Assembly: GCF_014837155.1 (NCBI RefSeq)
Contig: NZ_JACYHA010000011.1
Location: 62,001-126,000 of the forward strand
DNA from: Litchfieldia stipae
Lineage (GTDB): Bacteria; Bacillota; Bacilli; Bacillales; Bacillaceae_L
Length of the DNA: 64,000 nucleotides
Direction of reading: 5' to 3'
Below, piece after piece: positions 18,190 through 26,700 of this stretch (position 1 is its first letter; every line of letters starts with the position of its first letter). The position numbers and the translations under genes are program-made. The notes below the pieces were generated by a model that was given only the letters and a program-made list of their open reading frames with translations, ran no database searches and was not told the DNA's origin.

Positions 18190-20370
18190 ATGGAAACAAA
18201 AGTATTAAATACTATGGGTTACTTTTACAGTGGCTTATCAAAGAAAAATCAATATGATGAAAAAACAAAGCACTGTATAGAAAATACGGTAATCAATCTA
18301 TTAGATACGGATACTAGTTTAAATAAACCGGGAATGCTACTCGGAAAGATTCAAAGTGGTAAAACAAGAACATTTATCGGAATTACCGCTTTATCATTTG
18401 ATAATGGGTATGACGCTGCGATTGTACTAACTAAAGGAACTAGAGCTTTAGCACAGCAAACATATGAACGATTAAAGTGCGAATTTGATGAGTTTTATCG
18501 AAACGATGAGATTCAAATTCATGACATTATGAATTTGCCAGATAATTTAAGTCAATGGGAATTGGATCAAAAGCTATTACTAGTCGTTAAAAAAGAAACA
18601 AACAATTTAAAGCGCTTATTCAATGCCTTATTTGAACAATATCCTTCTTTATCTGAGAAAAAGGTTTTAATCATTGATGATGAAGCCGATTTTGCTAGTA
18701 TTGGCTTTTCGAAGACCAAACAAGAAATCATTGAAATTAATGTTATTGCTGGTCAAATTGATGAAATTCGGAAAAATTTATCTGAATGTGATTTCCTTCA
18801 AGTAACAGCTACTCCTTACTCTTTGTATCTTCAACCAGATAACTTGAATATTGAAGGATCGACTAAAACTTTTACCCCAATTAGACCTGCATTTACAGAA
18901 CTTGTTCCTGTTCATCAAGGATATATTGGTGGAGACTATTATTTTGAAGAAAGTGAAGATGAAGACTCCATTGCTTCACATATTTACCAGCCGATTATAG
19001 AAGATGAACTGATAGTTTTGAAAAAATCGGATCGACGTAAATTTAAAATCGAGGAGGCATTAACAAGTCATAAAATCATGTCCCTCCGTAGTGCGATTGT
19101 GAATTTTGTTGTAGGTGGAGTAATTAGAAGATTACAAGAACAAAAGAAAGGTGAGCGATTAAAGAAATATAGTTTTATTGTCCATACGGAACAGGGAAAG
19201 GCTGCGCATGAATGGCAAGAAACGATTGTAAACGAAATAAAGGAATTATTAAGAGCATCTGTAGATACAGATCCAGTTCTTTTAGGTGATTTAGTTTTAG
19301 CGTCATATAAAAACTTTGAGGAATCTATTACATTACTGGATTGTTATATGCCTTCATTCGAAGAAGTGAAATATGAAGTCACAAAGGCATTACAGAAAGA
19401 CTATTTAATGATAACGAAAGTAAATTCAGAAAAGGATGTTAGTCAACTATTAGATGAAACAGGTCAGTTAAAATTGCGTACACCGCTAAATATATTTATT
19501 GGAGGGCAAATCCTTGATAGAGGAATCACAATTGGAAACTTGATTGGATTTTACTATGGGCGAAATCCGAACAAATTCCAACAGGATACGGTCTTACAAC
19601 ATTCACGTATGTTTGGTTACCGACCAATTGAGGATTTAGCGGTTACAAGATTTTATACGACGTTAAGAATCTATGAAGTCATGCAAAAGATGCAAGAATT
19701 TGATTCAGCACTTCGGGAAGCATTCGAAAAAGGAAGCCACGATAACGGTGTTGTATTTATACAAAAGGATGCAAAAAATCAAATTATACCGTGTTCACCT
19801 AATAAACTGTTGCTATCAAAAACAACAACGTTAAAACCATTTAAACGATTGCTGCCAATAGGATTCCAAACGGGTTACAAAACTTATATTTCAGGAGTAG
19901 TGGCTCAAATTGATCAAATAATTGCCGAAGAAAGTGGAGGTAGTGAAGAGCCGTTTTTACTTGATTTGGAAAAAGCAACTAAAATCATAAATTTCATAAA
20001 AAGCACTCATGATGATACAGCTGGTGAATCGTGGGATGAAGTTTCCTTTATTTCGAGTATGGAATATTTAGCCTTAAATACTGATAGCAATCATGCTGGA
20101 CATGTTTGGTGTATTGTTAGGAAAGACAGAAATATAGGACGTATCCGTGAAGACGGCAGATATGAAGATTCCCCTGTAAGTTCTAAAGGAGAGAAGGGGG
20201 AGCTAAAGGTAGCGAGAAAAGTTGCTCATGATATACCAGCATTAATTCTTACTCGTCAAAATGGGGAAGAAGGAGAAAATAAATGGAGAGGTACTGCGTT
20301 CTGGTGGCCTGTTCTAGTGACTCCTGAGAATACAAAAACAATTATATTTTCAAGTAAATCAAATGACTAA
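18190..20370 (+). CDS. Z1-domain ATPase/helicase-like protein
   Basis: A 726-residue P-loop protein of the Z1 type. GKIQSGKTRTFIGITAL is the Walker A region (about 52-60), KVLIIDDEADFASIG the Walker B, LQVTATPYSLYLQ a motif III-like stretch, and IFIGGQILDRGITIGNLIG followed by QHSRMFGYR the C-terminal Z1 signature. Z1 proteins occur in restriction-like and Mza defence clusters with MutL-like or AIPR partners, none of which is present here. AAGGGGATATTAGGGA precedes the ATG. It lies 66 bases after res on the same strand, so it is probably part of the defence island; its exact role is unknown. Confidence 0.85.
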   Translation: METKVLNTMGYFYSGLSKKNQYDEKTKHCIENTVINLLDTDTSLNKPGMLLGKIQSGKTRTFIGITALSFDNGYDAAIVLTKGTRALAQQTYERLKCEFDEFYRNDEIQIHDIMNLPDNLSQWELDQKLLLVVKKETNNLKRLFNALFEQYPSLSEKKVLIIDDEADFASIGFSKTKQEIIEINVIAGQIDEIRKNLSECDFLQVTATPYSLYLQPDNLNIEGSTKTFTPIRPAFTELVPVHQGYIGGDYYFEESEDEDSIASHIYQPIIEDELIVLKKSDRRKFKIEEALTSHKIMSLRSAIVNFVVGGVIRRLQEQKKGERLKKYSFIVHTEQGKAAHEWQETIVNEIKELLRASVDTDPVLLGDLVLASYKNFEESITLLDCYMPSFEEVKYEVTKALQKDYLMITKVNSEKDVSQLLDETGQLKLRTPLNIFIGGQILDRGITIGNLIGFYYGRNPNKFQQDTVLQHSRMFGYRPIEDLAVTRFYTTLRIYEVMQKMQEFDSALREAFEKGSHDNGVVFIQKDAKNQIIPCSPNKLLLSKTTTLKPFKRLLPIGFQTGYKTYISGVVAQIDQIIAEESGGSEEPFLLDLEKATKIINFIKSTHDDTAGESWDEVSFISSMEYLALNTDSNHAGHVWCIVRKDRNIGRIREDGRYEDSPVSSKGEKGELKVARKVAHDIPALILTRQNGEEGENKWRGTAFWWPVLVTPENTKTIIFSSKSND

Positions 20371-20470
20371 TAGTTTAGTATCTAGAATCTTTTAAATCTA
20401 TATCGAAGCTAAGGTAATAGTGAGTATAGGTTTTCTAGTGCCTTCTGAAATGAGTTCAACAGATAGAGAG

Positions 20471-20731
20471 CTACTTATCTACTTTCACAAAAGTATCACA
20501 TTTCTTAGGAATAACAAAAGCAGTAAAAGACTCTCCTTGTCCTTCGAGGGGTTGGTTGTTTACTGCTTTTATTAATGAAGAATTTGCAAAACCTAGTGGA
20601 ATAGCAGGACCTGTAAAGACCGCCTGTAGTTCATCCAAATATTTTCCGCAAGTTTTCCCACAAGTGCATGTTTTTTCTTCCAATTTTAGATTAAAAACGT
20701 CCATGCAATTGGCACACATTAAAAGTTTCAT
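20471..20731 (-). CDS. Small zinc-ribbon-like protein
   Basis: An 86-residue protein with CANCMDVFNL and CTCGKTCGKYLDE, giving several CxxC-type pairs that probably bind zinc. I do not recognise the family. GGAGGTG before its ATG, 21 bases after the XRE regulator stop, shows a two-gene operon. It ends 100 bases from the convergent Z1 gene. It may be a partner or target of the regulator. Confidence 0.65.
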   Translation of the reverse strand: MKLLMCANCMDVFNLKLEEKTCTCGKTCGKYLDELQAVFTGPAIPLGFANSSLIKAVNNQPLEGQGESFTAFVIPKKCDTFVKVDK

Positions 20732-20752
20732 CGGACTTCACCTCCTAACTGG

Positions 20753-21115
20753 TTACTCTTTCATATACGGCAGCAATAGTGTATATAATCCCTTTTTTTG
20801 TTCTGTGGAAAGAGCTGAGATCATTTTATTTAATTCATCATCTAGTTCTTCTTCAATATCTATCCCCTTTTTCTCATCTTCTTCAATAGCTAATAATACA
20901 CTTTTCTCTTCTACTCTTTGAAAAAAATCACTCAAAGAAATACCGAACTCATCGCATATTTTTTCTAGCTGTGTAAAAGTAACCTCTTGATTTCCGCTCT
21001 CGATTCTTGAGAGGGATGGTTGGGATATATTTACGATTCTTGCAAAGTCAACCATTGTATAAGAATGATCCTTTCGCAACTTTCTAATTAGCCTTCCAAC
21101 TTGTAGTAAGTTCAT
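20753..21115 (-). CDS. XRE-family transcriptional regulator
   Basis: A 120-residue DNA-binding protein. Residues 5 to about 62 form the helix-turn-helix (VGRLIRKLRKDHSYTMVDFA then ISQPSLSRIESGNQEVT). The C-terminal half is acidic and helical (EEDEKKGIDIEEELDDELNK), probably for dimerisation. It is divergent from a three-gene unknown operon across about 120 bases, so it likely controls that intergenic region and itself. Confidence 0.85.
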   Translation of the reverse strand: MNLLQVGRLIRKLRKDHSYTMVDFARIVNISQPSLSRIESGNQEVTFTQLEKICDEFGISLSDFFQRVEEKSVLLAIEEDEKKGIDIEEELDDELNKMISALSTEQKKGLYTLLLPYMKE

Positions 21116-21238
21116 ATATTAATCTCTCCGTCTGTTGTTTTCATTTTCATACTACATTTTTCTTGTTTTACAATCAATCTCTTTCGTGTTATTCTTTAAT
21201 AGGATATATAATTATAACGAATAAAATGAGGTGGAAAA

Positions 21239-21529
21239 ATGGTTGACGGTTTTTATAATGCTTATAGTAATCTAATTGAATCACGCTTAGCGGACATTTA
21301 TAAGAGTGAAGAATACACAATTATGACTGAAACAATTTTTCATGAATTTGAACAAAAATTGGCAGCTAAAATTGGTGATTTTGGCCCGGAAGAAAGGGAA
21401 GCTTTATTCGAAGATTTTCAAACAGCTATTTTTAATCAAACACATCATCAAAACAAACACACATACCGCGTTGCGTTTAATGACGCACTAACATTTTTTA
21501 TGGATACAATACTAACCCCGAAAAAATAG
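21239..21529 (+). CDS. Unknown 96-residue protein, first gene of a three-gene operon
   Basis: A helical, acidic protein beginning MVDGFYNAYSNLIESRLADI with no known motif that I can see. GAGGTGG lies before the ATG, and TATAAT at 21207-21212 is a plausible -10 box. The next gene follows after 18 bases. It is divergent from the XRE regulator, which is the usual layout for a regulated accessory operon. Confidence 0.65.
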   Translation: MVDGFYNAYSNLIESRLADIYKSEEYTIMTETIFHEFEQKLAAKIGDFGPEEREALFEDFQTAIFNQTHHQNKHTYRVAFNDALTFFMDTILTPKK

Positions 21530-21547
21530 TCATCAGGAGGTAGCGAC

Positions 21548-21856
21548 ATGTATTTATATCAAGGGAGATTGGTTTTCGACATTGTAACCGCAGTAGAAGA
21601 AAAAAGTGAAGAAGCGCTAATGAAAAATGATGCTCACGAGAATTTAACAAATGAATTATTTGAAGAACTGCAGGCTTTTATTGAAGCGAAGGGTTATAAG
21701 GTACTTTTGATCGGTGCAAATCTGGAAAACTTCGGTAAAGCAGATCCTGCACAGTTAAAAGCACTAGAAGAAAGTAGAAAAGATGGGAATGATAAAGTAA
21801 AACGTATTTATAATAAAGCAAATATTAAATCGCATACTTTTCAAATTATAGAATAA
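21548..21856 (+). CDS. Unknown 102-residue protein
   Basis: A protein starting MYLYQGRLVFDIVTAVEEKS with a helical middle and a YKVLLIGANLENFGKADPAQ stretch. I do not recognise it. CAGGAGG precedes the ATG at a normal distance. It is the second gene of the operon, four bases before the next frame opens. Confidence 0.65.
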   Translation: MYLYQGRLVFDIVTAVEEKSEEALMKNDAHENLTNELFEELQAFIEAKGYKVLLIGANLENFGKADPAQLKALEESRKDGNDKVKRIYNKANIKSHTFQIIE

Positions 21857-21878
21857 AACTTTGAAGGGATTGATGTAT

Positions 21879-22307
21879 TTGTCTATTTTAGGAGACTCTG
21901 AATTTGATCTATATCAAACTACGAAAGTTCGGATAAATAAAATCTTGGAAGATGGGGTAGAAGTGAAAACTAGCAAAAGTCAGCTAGGGTTTATTCCGTT
22001 CTGTAATCTGGTTGAAGACAAATATACTTTGAAAATTGGTCAATCTTTGTATGTAAGATTTTTAAGACAAGATAAGGATTATCTGTATTTTGCGGGGGAG
22101 GATTTATTTAATCCAACCCCTTCTCCATCTTCAACGAGAACATCACATTCATCTGGTCTAGAGATGTTTCTTATAAACTATCAAAGTAATATAGTTGGTG
22201 TTATAAAGTTATTCATAGCTGGACAATCAGTTATTGAAATATCCTCAAAACTAAACATGCCGCCAAAAGAAGTAGTGAAAATTATCGAGAAGTTTCAATC
22301 AGAATAA
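21879..22307 (+). CDS. Unknown protein with S1-like beta segment and C-terminal helix-turn-helix-like end
   Basis: About 142 residues. The N-terminal half (TTKVRINKILEDGVEVKTSK, then LGFIPFCNLV, IGQSLYVRFLR and YLYFAGEDLF) reads like a small S1/OB-type beta barrel. A serine/threonine-rich linker is followed by VIKLFIAGQSVIEISSKLNM and PPKEVVKIIEKF, which looks like a sigma70-region-4 type helix-turn-helix. TTG 21879 is favoured because AAGGGA sits nine bases before it; ATG 21873 is too close. A terminator follows. A nucleic-acid-binding role is likely, but the family is not identified. Confidence 0.6.
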   Translation: MSILGDSEFDLYQTTKVRINKILEDGVEVKTSKSQLGFIPFCNLVEDKYTLKIGQSLYVRFLRQDKDYLYFAGEDLFNPTPSPSSTRTSHSSGLEMFLINYQSNIVGVIKLFIAGQSVIEISSKLNMPPKEVVKIIEKFQSE

Positions 22308-22315
22308 TAATAAGG

Positions 22316-22351
22316 AAACGCTTTGCATCCGTTGAATGCAGGCGTTTTTTT
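22316..22351 (+). terminator. Terminator of the three-gene operon
   Basis: Arms AAACGC..TGCAT and ATGCA..GCGTTT, followed by a T-run. Confidence 0.85.
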
Positions 22352-22372
22352 GCTTTTGGTGACAAAGCTTGA

Positions 22373-22396
22373 GTTTTTCACTGCTCTGTGAAAAAC
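22373..22396. repeat. Short perfect inverted repeat
   Basis: Arms GTTTTTCAC and GTGAAAAAC around a six-base loop in a gene-free stretch. No T-run follows on the plus strand, so it may be a protein site or a structured RNA. Confidence 0.6.
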
Positions 22397-22626
22397 GTAT
22401 TGTGAGAAATGAATCTTTGAGAAGAGAGCAATTAGATTACTATTATGAAATTTAGAAGGTCCAAATATAAATTTTCAGGGACAAAGTTATATATCACAAA
22501 TGACGTTTAAATATGTGTAACTTTGGGCTTTAAAAGGGGTATTAGTCGGCGAGAAAGGGTCATTTTTGACGTGAGAAAATGCAGTTGTATCAAGGGTTTA
22601 ATTAGCATCAGGTGTATGGAGTCGTT

Positions 22627-22672
22627 CATAGGGATAATTGGGTATATCTACGTGTACCCAATTATCCCTATG
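22627..22672. repeat. Perfect 18-bp inverted repeat in gene-free DNA
   Basis: Arms CATAGGGATAATTGGGTA and its exact reverse complement flank a 10-base loop. It is not followed by a T-run, so it is not a typical terminator. The rest of the roughly 540-base interval between the terminator and the next gene shows no gene that I can support. Confidence 0.8.
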
Positions 22673-22888
22673 AAACTGAAAAGAAAAGGCATCTCGTAAA
22701 TACGCTAATTCTTCAAATAAAAAATACTTTATTCAGACTTTGAAAGAACTTGGATAGGAATCAAAATAAATTCCTATTTGTAACCTAATAATACCTAAGT
22801 TGAATTTGATAAAAATCTTCCTAGTACGCTATTAAAATATGATTAAATGCCGTTTAAAATATTTAAAAGAGTTTAGGAGGATTATATT

Positions 22889-23410
22889 ATGCTTATAAAA
22901 GATATATTATTTGCATTAAATAACGGTAAAAGTGAAGGGGATTTGGCAAAAGAATTGGGAATGAGTTTGACGGTGTTTAAAAATAAATTAAGGAATGCTG
23001 CAATTGAGCTTGACGATGTGAATAAAAAATGGAACTATTATGGATCAGATGAAGAAAAATCATTAGATAGGGACATTACCAAAACTGTTAAAGTTTTAGG
23101 AGTAGATAGAGCATTTGTTGATAGACATAAACAATCAGTTGCTAAGGTAGATAATGCCGAAACGAAGGATTCCAAGTACGAATTATTTAAAGATTATATT
23201 AATATGAATAATCAAGAGTTGCTTGCGAAGAAAACATTCACGTTAACTGAAGAAATATACGATACAATCAAGGGTGTTAGTAAAAAGAATTCGATGAAAA
23301 TTAATGTTCTAATAAACTTATTATTGGAGCGAGGATTACATTTTTATAATGTACCCATAGAGGGCAAAACCGCCAATAAAGGCAAAGAAATCCGTTCTGA
23401 TGAAAAATAA
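22889..23410 (+). CDS. Putative DNA-binding protein with N-terminal HTH and C-terminal ribbon-helix-helix-like end
   Basis: A 173-residue protein. The first 35 residues (LAKELGMSLTVFKNKLRNAA) resemble a helix-turn-helix. The C-terminal part (KKTFTLTEEIYDTIKGVSKK followed by INVLINLLLERGLHFY) looks like a ribbon-helix-helix module as in plasmid partition and copy-control regulators. TAGGAGG precedes the ATG. The family is not identified; the context of an XRE repressor and a replication-like ATPase suggests plasmid or satellite maintenance. Confidence 0.55.
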   Translation: MLIKDILFALNNGKSEGDLAKELGMSLTVFKNKLRNAAIELDDVNKKWNYYGSDEEKSLDRDITKTVKVLGVDRAFVDRHKQSVAKVDNAETKDSKYELFKDYINMNNQELLAKKTFTLTEEIYDTIKGVSKKNSMKINVLINLLLERGLHFYNVPIEGKTANKGKEIRSDEK

Positions 23411-23419
23411 TTTAAATAA

Positions 23420-23467
23420 GGTGTAATGTACAAGTTGGATGCGGATTTGTATATTGCACCTTTATTT
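23420..23467 (+). terminator. Terminator after the putative DNA-binding protein
   Basis: Arms GGTGTAATGTACAA and TTGTATATTGCACC pair over 14 positions including two G-U pairs, followed by TTTATTTAT. Confidence 0.7.
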
Positions 23468-23769
23468 ATACATAAAACAATGAATCTTTACTTTCTATTG
23501 ATTACGGCCATTGAAATGTACCACCCTTGTCATAGTTTTTACCACCGAATGACAAAGAATGCACGAAAGAATGACAGACTGCTTACCGCTGCAATCCGTC
23601 TTTTGATAAAAGATATAAAACAAAGTTTAAGAATCGAAAATGTTTGATTGACCTTCAATAAGTTCAGTCTTCTGCATGATTCATTAAATGTCAGCATAGT
23701 CCATCCTATAGGCGCTATCTTGGTATTTTGTTGTGGTGCAAACCTTTGAATAATCTATTATAAGTTATA

Positions 23770-24417
23770 TTATTCACTTTTTATGCTCACAACTACTTGT
23801 GGCTGGTTAGGGTATAATTCATTAATTAGTAGTACCAGAGCTTCATTCAATTCATATCGTGCAATTTTCCCTTTGTACTCTAAACCACGGATGTATTCAA
23901 TTTCACTATCTTGGGTGTCGAATCCGTGATTCTCTCGATTTGGTAATATAGATGTAAGGTGAAGATCATGTAGCCTATCAAAAAAATTAGGAAAGCCCTC
24001 TGCTGAAAGAAACTTGTTAAAAGACTCTCTCATATGTTTCCTCATATAGGATGCTTCATTTTCAGGGTGTGTCACTTCTCTTATGGCTTTTATCGCTTCG
24101 CCATTCAAGCCCATATAAGAACATGCCTTCTCCACCGAAAATGAAATCTCATCAGTTTCACCAATGAGATATCCAACATCTACACTAAAGAAATCTGCAA
24201 TTAGAAGTATAGTATCGAATTTTGGAAATCCAACTTCTCCATTTTTAATTTTGGCTCCTGTATTCATCCAACGGCTAACATCTTTTTGGCCATAACTAGT
24301 TCCATATTTATTGTTTAAGGCTTCAGCAAAGGATGCTTGAGTATATCTGCCTGCATCCATACACTCCTTTAATCTAATTTTCCAGTACGTTGCCTTTTCT
24401 TTTGATAAGTCATTCAT
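23770..24417 (-). CDS. XRE-type repressor-like regulator
   Basis: About 215 residues. The N-terminus carries a phage-repressor-like helix-turn-helix (YTQASFAEALNNKYGTSYGQ then DVSRWMN), followed by FPKFDTILLIADFFSVDVGY LIGETDE, the usual end of such DNA-binding domains. The C-terminal part is unrecognised. ATG 24417 is preferred because TTGGAGG lies upstream; a longer frame would lack a ribosome site. It is probably the control gene of the neighbouring accessory region. Confidence 0.75.
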   Translation of the reverse strand: MNDLSKEKATYWKIRLKECMDAGRYTQASFAEALNNKYGTSYGQKDVSRWMNTGAKIKNGEVGFPKFDTILLIADFFSVDVGYLIGETDEISFSVEKACSYMGLNGEAIKAIREVTHPENEASYMRKHMRESFNKFLSAEGFPNFFDRLHDLHLTSILPNRENHGFDTQDSEIEYIRGLEYKGKIARYELNEALVLLINELYPNQPQVVVSIKSE

Positions 24418-24931
24418 GTTATAGATAACCTCCAATCTAGCTGGATTATATACCATTAGTAAGTCTTGAACAACCTAAAACTACGCGCTATTATTATGTT
24501 AGAAAAGCCAAAGAAACAGTAGAAAAACGGGAAAGGGAACTTTTTTCCACAAAGTAATGTATTGATATAAAACAGACTAAAGGTGGTAAATACTTTAATG
24601 ATAGTCAAAGAAGTATATTTGGTATTGAAAAATAAGGGCTTCCTCGATGGCGAAAAAGGCAATTGGCCTTAATGGAACTAGGTAAGCAAGTTGGGGTCAT
24701 GTGAGGAAAAAAGATAATGGAGAGGGTGGGTTCTGTAGATGCACATGGTCAGTTTTATCGTGGGATGAAAAAATAGTCAATAAATTGAAAAAGAAATAAT
24801 CCAGTAGTAATTATATCTCTATTTGCAACTATGACAATCATCCACGTTGTTGGAGCAGTAAATAAAGCAATTTTGGATTCAAAGCAAATTGCAAGAAATA
24901 CTAAATCAAATAGCTAAGGGTGATGAATAAA
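24418..24931. other. Intergenic stretch with a short hydrophobic ORF remnant
   Basis: About 510 bases upstream of the XRE repressor. The only coding-like piece is at 24831-24917, 28 codons beginning MTIIHVVGAVNKAILDSKQI. It could be the end of a small membrane protein, but it has no good ribosome site. Nothing else is supported here. Confidence 0.35.
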
Positions 24932-25150
24932 ATGGAAAATAACAAAAATGAAAAAGATTATGCAGAATATAACCATGATAACAAAACTGTTAGATTTGGT
25001 AATAAGCCAGCAATTATTGTTTCAGTGTTTGCAGGTGTAACTTTACTAGGACTTGCTGGAGGAATTACGTACATAATGACTAGAAATCCAGAAGCAACAA
25101 AGGAAGTAGCAACTAAAGTATTAAAGGAAGTAACAAAACACGCAGCATAA
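24932..25150 (+). CDS. Small single-span membrane protein
   Basis: About 72 residues starting MENNKNEKDYAEYNHDNKTV. A charged N-terminus is followed by one membrane segment (PAIIVSVFAGVTLLGLAGGI) and a helical C-terminus rich in K, E and T. AAGGGTG lies nine bases before ATG 24932. I do not recognise a family. It may be paired with the short hydrophobic ORF just before it. Confidence 0.55.
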   Translation: MENNKNEKDYAEYNHDNKTVRFGNKPAIIVSVFAGVTLLGLAGGITYIMTRNPEATKEVATKVLKEVTKHAA

Positions 25151-25361
25151 AAATATAATTGACACCTTTGCTATGCAGTGCAAGTATAATGGTAATAGAT
25201 TGGACATCAAGAGACGATCCCTTTTAGGGTGGTCGTATTTCTTATTTGACACATACTGTGCTTTAAAGTTCTTCATTAATGATTTTTCTGCTCCTTTTGA
25301 AAAGGAAAAGAAGAAGAGGTAGGGAATAAATATATTAGAAAATAGTAGAGAGGGATATGGT

Positions 25362-25610
25362 ATGGAATTTGGTGATTTTCTTAGAAAGAATTATCATTTG
25401 GGGGACAAATCTGTAAAAGATTATATTAGTCGGTGGAACGGGATCCTTAACAAAGGTTTATATAATGGAGAAACGGAACTGACTCCTTCTTTGATAGCAT
25501 CTGTTGATAGGGAGTATCCAGAAGACTCTCATTACCGCCTCACACTTAAACGATATATTGAATTCCAAAACAAACAGAAAGAAAATAGAGGGGGAAAAAA
25601 CTATGGGTGA
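25362..25610 (+). CDS. Unknown small protein coupled to a zinc-ribbon protein
   Basis: An 82-residue basic protein (MEFGDFLRKNYHLGDKSVKD). It looks helical and could bind DNA, similar to the N-terminal SAM-like part of tyrosine recombinases, but no catalytic part is present. AGAGGGA precedes the ATG. It overlaps the next gene by eight bases, so the two are co-translated. The function is unknown. Confidence 0.6.
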   Translation: MEFGDFLRKNYHLGDKSVKDYISRWNGILNKGLYNGETELTPSLIASVDREYPEDSHYRLTLKRYIEFQNKQKENRGGKNYG

Positions 25611-25788
25611 AAGATTTCCTGATGTTGATTGGCATTGTGATCGTTGCAATGCATATTTAAATAGTCAGTCAGGGTTTGATGATCATAAGTATATTTGGAA
25701 ATGTACAGAATGTGGTCATAAAAATAGCATCTCAGCATCTAATGTGTATGAATCCGAAGAAGATTACAGAAGTGGCAATAATTATTAA
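25603..25788 (+). CDS. Small zinc-ribbon protein
   Basis: A 61-residue protein with CDRCNAYLNSQ and WKCTECGHKNSIS. These two CxxC pairs give a zinc ribbon, and an acidic tail follows. From memory, similar small Sec20-like or ribbon proteins are frequent in Firmicute mobile elements. GAGGGGGA lies before the ATG inside the previous gene. It may be a small nucleic-acid-binding accessory protein. Confidence 0.65.
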   Translation: MGERFPDVDWHCDRCNAYLNSQSGFDDHKYIWKCTECGHKNSISASNVYESEEDYRSGNNY

Positions 25789-26580
25789 TCATAATTGTAG
25801 AGAAACATAGGTTGCCATAAGTTCATGAATTTGACTAATTGCACCGATAAACTTACGGACTGTTCAGTGAACTTTGGTCGAGAAGTTGTTATTACTTTCG
25901 TGATGAAAGAAAACTTAGAGTATGCTGTTAAGGGAAATTGTATTATAAATAGATAAAAATATTTGAGTTATGTTGTCTTTAATGCAATACAAATAAGGAC
26001 CAACAGTCCCACTAGTCTGCAACAGCCGTGGAATTTGTTTTAGATTATTTCGAAAGATTTTACTAATTTGTTTTGCTGCGCATTACAACGATACTATTCA
26101 TTAGAAAATGATATTCCACAATCCGTGATTGCGGAAGACCAAAAGCATAAATTCTCGGTGTAAATATTGAGGATTTATGCTTTTTACTTCTAAATCGTTG
26201 ACGTTTTTCTATTGGCAAATACTTTGACAGCAAGTGGTAAATTTCGTGGCAACTGCTGGTAAAAAACATGTCACAGATAGGTACATTCTTGACTGTAATC
26301 ATCCTAATGCTTAAAGAAAATATCATCATTTTTATAAAACATTTTCTAAACATCTGTTCGCCAGAAATATAATATTCCATGTAGCTGATCAATACTATGG
26401 ATTATCAAAGAAGTGTTTCAAAAAAAGTATTTTTGCTAATGCTATTAAAATATTAAAATCTTAATAATATAATATTTAAGATTTCGCAATAAGGTAGTGA
26501 ATCCTTAAAGGAGAATGATAATTAATAAAATTACGGACATTGTCTGTTTAGACCTTGCGTAATACTAAATCGATAAAACG
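25789..26580. other. Gene-free stretch before the leader ORF
   Basis: About 790 bases of A/T-rich sequence. Apart from the hairpin described separately I see no gene with a ribosome site and a sensible product. Confidence 0.4.
26141..26185 (+). terminator. Terminator-like hairpin (both strands)
   Basis: Perfect 12-base arms AAAAGCATAAAT and ATTTATGCTTTT enclose a 20-base loop, with a T-run at the right side. It could stop transcription in either direction. Confidence 0.6.
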
Positions 26581-26700
26581 ATGGAAAAACAAGTACAGAA
26601 TTTAATAACTAATAAACAAGGGAAACCCCCAATGAGCTTGGAAAAGAAGATGCAAAGCATATCTTCGTTTTCAGGTTTGTTGGGGGTTGTTTTAATTTAG
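26581..26700 (+). CDS. 39-residue leader ORF overlapping a hairpin, before the primase/helicase-like gene
   Basis: An open frame starting MEKQVQNLITNKQGKPPMSL and ending FSGLLGVVLI, whose stop TAG is the first part of the TAGGAGG ribosome site of the next gene. It spans a large hairpin (arms AACCCCCAA at 26624-26632 and TTGGGGGTT at 26680-26688, plus an inner GAAAAGAAGAT/ATCTTC-TTTTC stem) followed by TTGTTTTAATTT. Its own ribosome site is weak. It could be a leader peptide whose translation opens the terminator-like stem. Confidence 0.45.
   Translation: MEKQVQNLITNKQGKPPMSLEKKMQSISSFSGLLGVVLI
26624..26697 (+). promoter_or_regulatory. Possible attenuator hairpin before the primase/helicase-like gene
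   Basis: Two nested stems (see the leader ORF) end in a T-rich tract only about 15 bases before the ATG of the next gene. The layout fits transcription attenuation or translation-coupled control, as in plasmid replication genes. Confidence 0.5.

Noticed and set aside
9251-20370. Classification as DISARM or BREX
   Set aside because: Neither the DrmA/DrmB partners nor BREX proteins such as PglX/PglZ/BrxC are present; the Mod/Res pair defines it as type III restriction-modification with extras.
20556-20921. 121-codon plus-strand frame opposite the zinc-ribbon and XRE genes
   Set aside because: It is serine-rich antisense reading of two real minus-strand genes and has no supporting ribosome site.
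22628-22645. Similarity of TAGGGATAA..GGGTA to a homing-endonuclease (I-SceI) site
   Set aside because: Only part of the site matches and it is embedded in a perfect inverted repeat, so the likeness is probably chance.
23426-23647. 73-codon frame starting MYKLDADLYI
   Set aside because: Its start lies inside a terminator stem (23420-23467), the ribosome-site spacing is only about two bases, and the product has no family-like features.
25159-25190. Promoter TTGACA ... TATAAT before 25362
   Set aside because: The spacer is 20 bases, which is too long for a confident sigma-A promoter call.
26063-26392. 109-codon minus-strand frame before the leader ORF
   Set aside because: No ribosome site, cysteine/phenylalanine-rich random-looking product, and it crosses a strong terminator-like hairpin.
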